A stretch of 64,000 nt of DNA from Parvibaculaceae bacterium. GTDB taxonomy: Bacteria; Pseudomonadota; Alphaproteobacteria; Parvibaculales; Parvibaculaceae. Where the stretch lies: assembly GCA_029209985.1 (NCBI GenBank), contig JARGNZ010000005.1:28672-92671 (forward strand), read 5' to 3'. The position numbers and the translations under genes were made by a program. The notes under the pieces were generated by a model, which saw nothing but the letters and a program-made list of their open reading frames with translations, did not search any database and had not been told where the DNA came from. Below, piece by piece: positions 62,452 through 64,000 of the stretch (the stretch's first letter is position 1; every line of letters begins with the position of its first letter).

Positions 62452-63327
62452 CTATCGCGTGGGCACTGGAAGGTCGCCGCGATAATCGTAGAATCCGCGT
62501 TGGGTTTTGCGGCCAAGCCAGCCCGCTTCCACATATTTTACCAACAGGGGACAAGGGCGATATTTTGTGTCGGCGAGGCCGTCGTAAAGCACCTGCATGA
62601 TGGAAAGGCATGTGTCGAGGCCAATAAAGTCTGCCAATTGCAGAGGCCCCATTTTGTGATTCGCGCCTAAACGCATGGCTTTGTCGATGCTTTCCACAGA
62701 TCCGACCCCCTCATAGAGGGTGTAAACGGCTTCATTGATCATCGGCAGCAAAATCCGGTTCACAATAAAGGCGGGGAAGTCTTCTGCGGTGGCAACTTGT
62801 TTGCCTAAGCCAAGGGCCAAGGTTTCAATTGATTTGAAGGTTGCGTCATCGGTTGCAATCCCCCGGATCAATTCCACCAGCTCCATCACTGGAACGGGGT
62901 TCATGAAGTGCATGCCCATAAACTTTTCTGGGCGGTCCGTGATAGCGGCAAGGCGGGTAATGGAAATGGACGAGGTGTTGGTGCACAAAATTGTTTCTGC
63001 GGGGAGGTGGGGGCATAGTTCGCTAAAAATAGCCCGCTTTACGTCTTCGTTTTCCGTCGCAGATTCGATGACCATATTGGTTTCGGCCAGTTTTGCGTAA
63101 TCCATTGAGGGCGTTATGCGGTCGAGGGCTGCGTTGCGATCGGATTCTTGAATTTTTCCACTGGCCACTTGCCGGTTCATGTTGCCCATGATGGTGGCAA
63201 TGCCAGCTTCAGCGCGTTCCATAGAAATGTCATGTACAATTACGTCATATCCGTTGAGAGCGCAGACGTGTGCGATCCCACTACCCATTTGACCGGCGCC
63301 TATAACACCAATACGGCGAATTTCCAT
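62452..63327 (-). CDS. 3-hydroxybutyryl-CoA dehydrogenase
   Basis: A 291-residue NAD(P)-dependent short-chain 3-hydroxyacyl-CoA dehydrogenase. The Rossmann motif GVIGAGQMGSGIAHV is near the start; the catalytic His lies in GMHFMNPVPVMELVELI, and QVATAEDFPAFIVNRIL and GLDTCLSIMQVL are typical of PaaH/HbdA-type enzymes. It probably serves butyrate, fatty acid or PHA metabolism. It follows etfA on the same strand, after a terminator and a 267-base gap. Confidence 0.94.
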   Translation of the reverse strand: MEIRRIGVIGAGQMGSGIAHVCALNGYDVIVHDISMERAEAGIATIMGNMNRQVASGKIQESDRNAALDRITPSMDYAKLAETNMVIESATENEDVKRAIFSELCPHLPAETILCTNTSSISITRLAAITDRPEKFMGMHFMNPVPVMELVELIRGIATDDATFKSIETLALGLGKQVATAEDFPAFIVNRILLPMINEAVYTLYEGVGSVESIDKAMRLGANHKMGPLQLADFIGLDTCLSIMQVLYDGLADTKYRPCPLLVKYVEAGWLGRKTQRGFYDYRGDLPVPTR

Positions 63328-63529
63328 GACACTTCTCTCTTTTACTCAGGGCGATTTAATGGATTTAACGACAAACCCTTTAATTGAGCGCCTCTTACTT
63401 GTGAACTAACTGTACTCGTGAAACGACTGTGTACTTTTATGTGACTTTGTTTGAGCTCTTCTTATTGATTGATCGTTTCTATTAAGCAGTTTCAAGACCC
63501 TAGAGAGTTGGTATTGGCCTTGCCACAAG

Positions 63530-63562
63530 AAACGGCGCTACTGATATTCAGTAGCGCCGTTT
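63530..63562 (-). terminator. terminator of the etf operon
   Basis: AAACGGCGCTACTGA (63530-63544) and TCAGTAGCGCCGTTT (63548-63562) are perfectly complementary around a 3-base loop. It lies just past the etfA stop. Confidence 0.86.
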
Positions 63563-63594
63563 GAGTCTAGCGTAAGTGTATTGATTTGGCCAAG

Positions 63595-64000
63595 TTAAAG
63601 ACCAATTTTACCCAGTTCTTCTTCAAGCTCTGGCACCGCGTTAAATAGGTCGGCGACCAAGCCGAAATCGGCTACTTGGAAGATGGGGGCTTCTTCATCT
63701 TTATTGATGGCCACGATGACTTTTGAGTCCTTCATGCCCGCCAAGTGCTGAATGGCGCCGGAGATGCCAACTGCGATGTAAAGCTCAGGAGCGACAACCT
63801 TACCGGTTTGACCAATTTGGTAGTCGTTCGGTACGAAGCCAGCATCCACAGCGGCCCGTGAGGCGCCAACGCCAGCGCCCAGCTTGTCAGCGATTTTTTC
63901 CAACATTGGGAAGTTATCGCCAGACTGCATGCCGCGACCACCAGAGATGATGATTTTAGCTGATGCCAATTCCGGACGGTCTGATTTAGTCAGCTCTTCA
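63595..64000 (-). CDS. etfA: electron transfer flavoprotein alpha subunit (partial, 3' end)
   Basis: The last 135 codons of EtfA; the gene continues beyond the right edge. EtfA carries the FAD that passes electrons from acyl-CoA dehydrogenases to the quinone pool. The C-terminal FAD-binding domain shows [57 protein letters not shown], and [21 protein letters not shown], all standard. The frame is open through base 64000 ([11 protein letters not shown] before ASAKIII). An internal TTG at 63969 is not the true start. Confidence 0.95.
   Translation of the reverse strand, partial: EELTKSDRPELASAKIIISGGRGMQSGDNFPMLEKIADKLGAGVGASRAAVDAGFVPNDYQIGQTGKVVAPELYIAVGISGAIQHLAGMKDSKVIVAINKDEEAPIFQVADFGLVADLFNAVPELEEELGKIGL

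Overview
The window looks like a chromosomal segment of an alphaproteobacterium with moderate GC content, probably marine or aquatic. The family cannot be fixed from sequence alone. Supporting signs are a metX-metW pair, a chorismate mutase-hisC-tyrC operon followed by a DUF2125 gene, the ftsE-ftsX-DUF218-plsC cluster, the argH-lptM-lysA group with a divergent tlpA-type thioredoxin, a B12-dependent ribonucleotide reductase (nrdJ), a PhaR repressor of polyhydroxyalkanoate metabolism, and PAS_5-type single-domain proteins. I saw no rRNA, tRNA, CRISPR array, prophage or insertion sequence. Most of it reads as stable core genome.

Layout. 1-2700: a Lys/Asn-rich exported protein cut by the left edge, an acyltransferase, and an orphan znuA behind a near-perfect Zur operator. 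2859-6989: an HDOD protein with a degenerate receiver, a cysteine-cluster protein and an acyl-CoA synthetase. 7056-11134: a polyamine ABC importer (binding protein, two permeases, ATPase) with a terminator-like hairpin after the binding-protein gene. 11717-16179: FecI-type sigma factor, FecR-type anti-sigma and a TonB receptor with an STN signalling domain, i.e. a cell-surface signalling system probably for heme. 16342-25306: rlmJ, an iron-box-controlled DUF2061 gene, a Nudix hydrolase, alanine dehydrogenase, a ClpP-like membrane protein, a DUF1329 exported protein, a beta-lactamase-fold hydrolase, rpmF and small membrane proteins.

25366-38828: the pabB-pabA-pabC folate genes, an alpha/beta hydrolase, a YeiH-type transporter, a gamma-glutamyltransferase, phaR, an envelope cluster (DUF882, polysaccharide deacetylase, cupin), gloB and a divergent methyltransferase, and a lone PII protein. 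38927-45192: metX-metW and, divergently, the tyrosine/phenylalanine operon. 45318-52802: a ChaC-like cyclotransferase, an AlkX/YcaQ-type glycosylase, nrdJ, plsC, DUF218, ftsX and ftsE. 53012-60982: an MJ0042 zinc-ribbon protein, hpt, a DUF4175 membrane protein, lysA, lptM, argH and a tlpA-type thioredoxin. 61014-64000: two PAS_5 paralogues, 3-hydroxybutyryl-CoA dehydrogenase, and the 3' end of etfA.

How it fits together. Metal supply is a theme: Zur-controlled zinc binding, two tandem Fur-type boxes, and a heme-receptor signalling trio. Carbon storage and fatty acid use also recur: PhaR, acyl-CoA synthetase, 3-hydroxybutyryl-CoA dehydrogenase and ETF. The least understood parts are the DUF2061 gene under double iron boxes, the twin PAS_5 proteins, the 109-residue stand-alone protein at 23832, and the structured leader of metX. 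I found nothing that is clearly a wholly new system.
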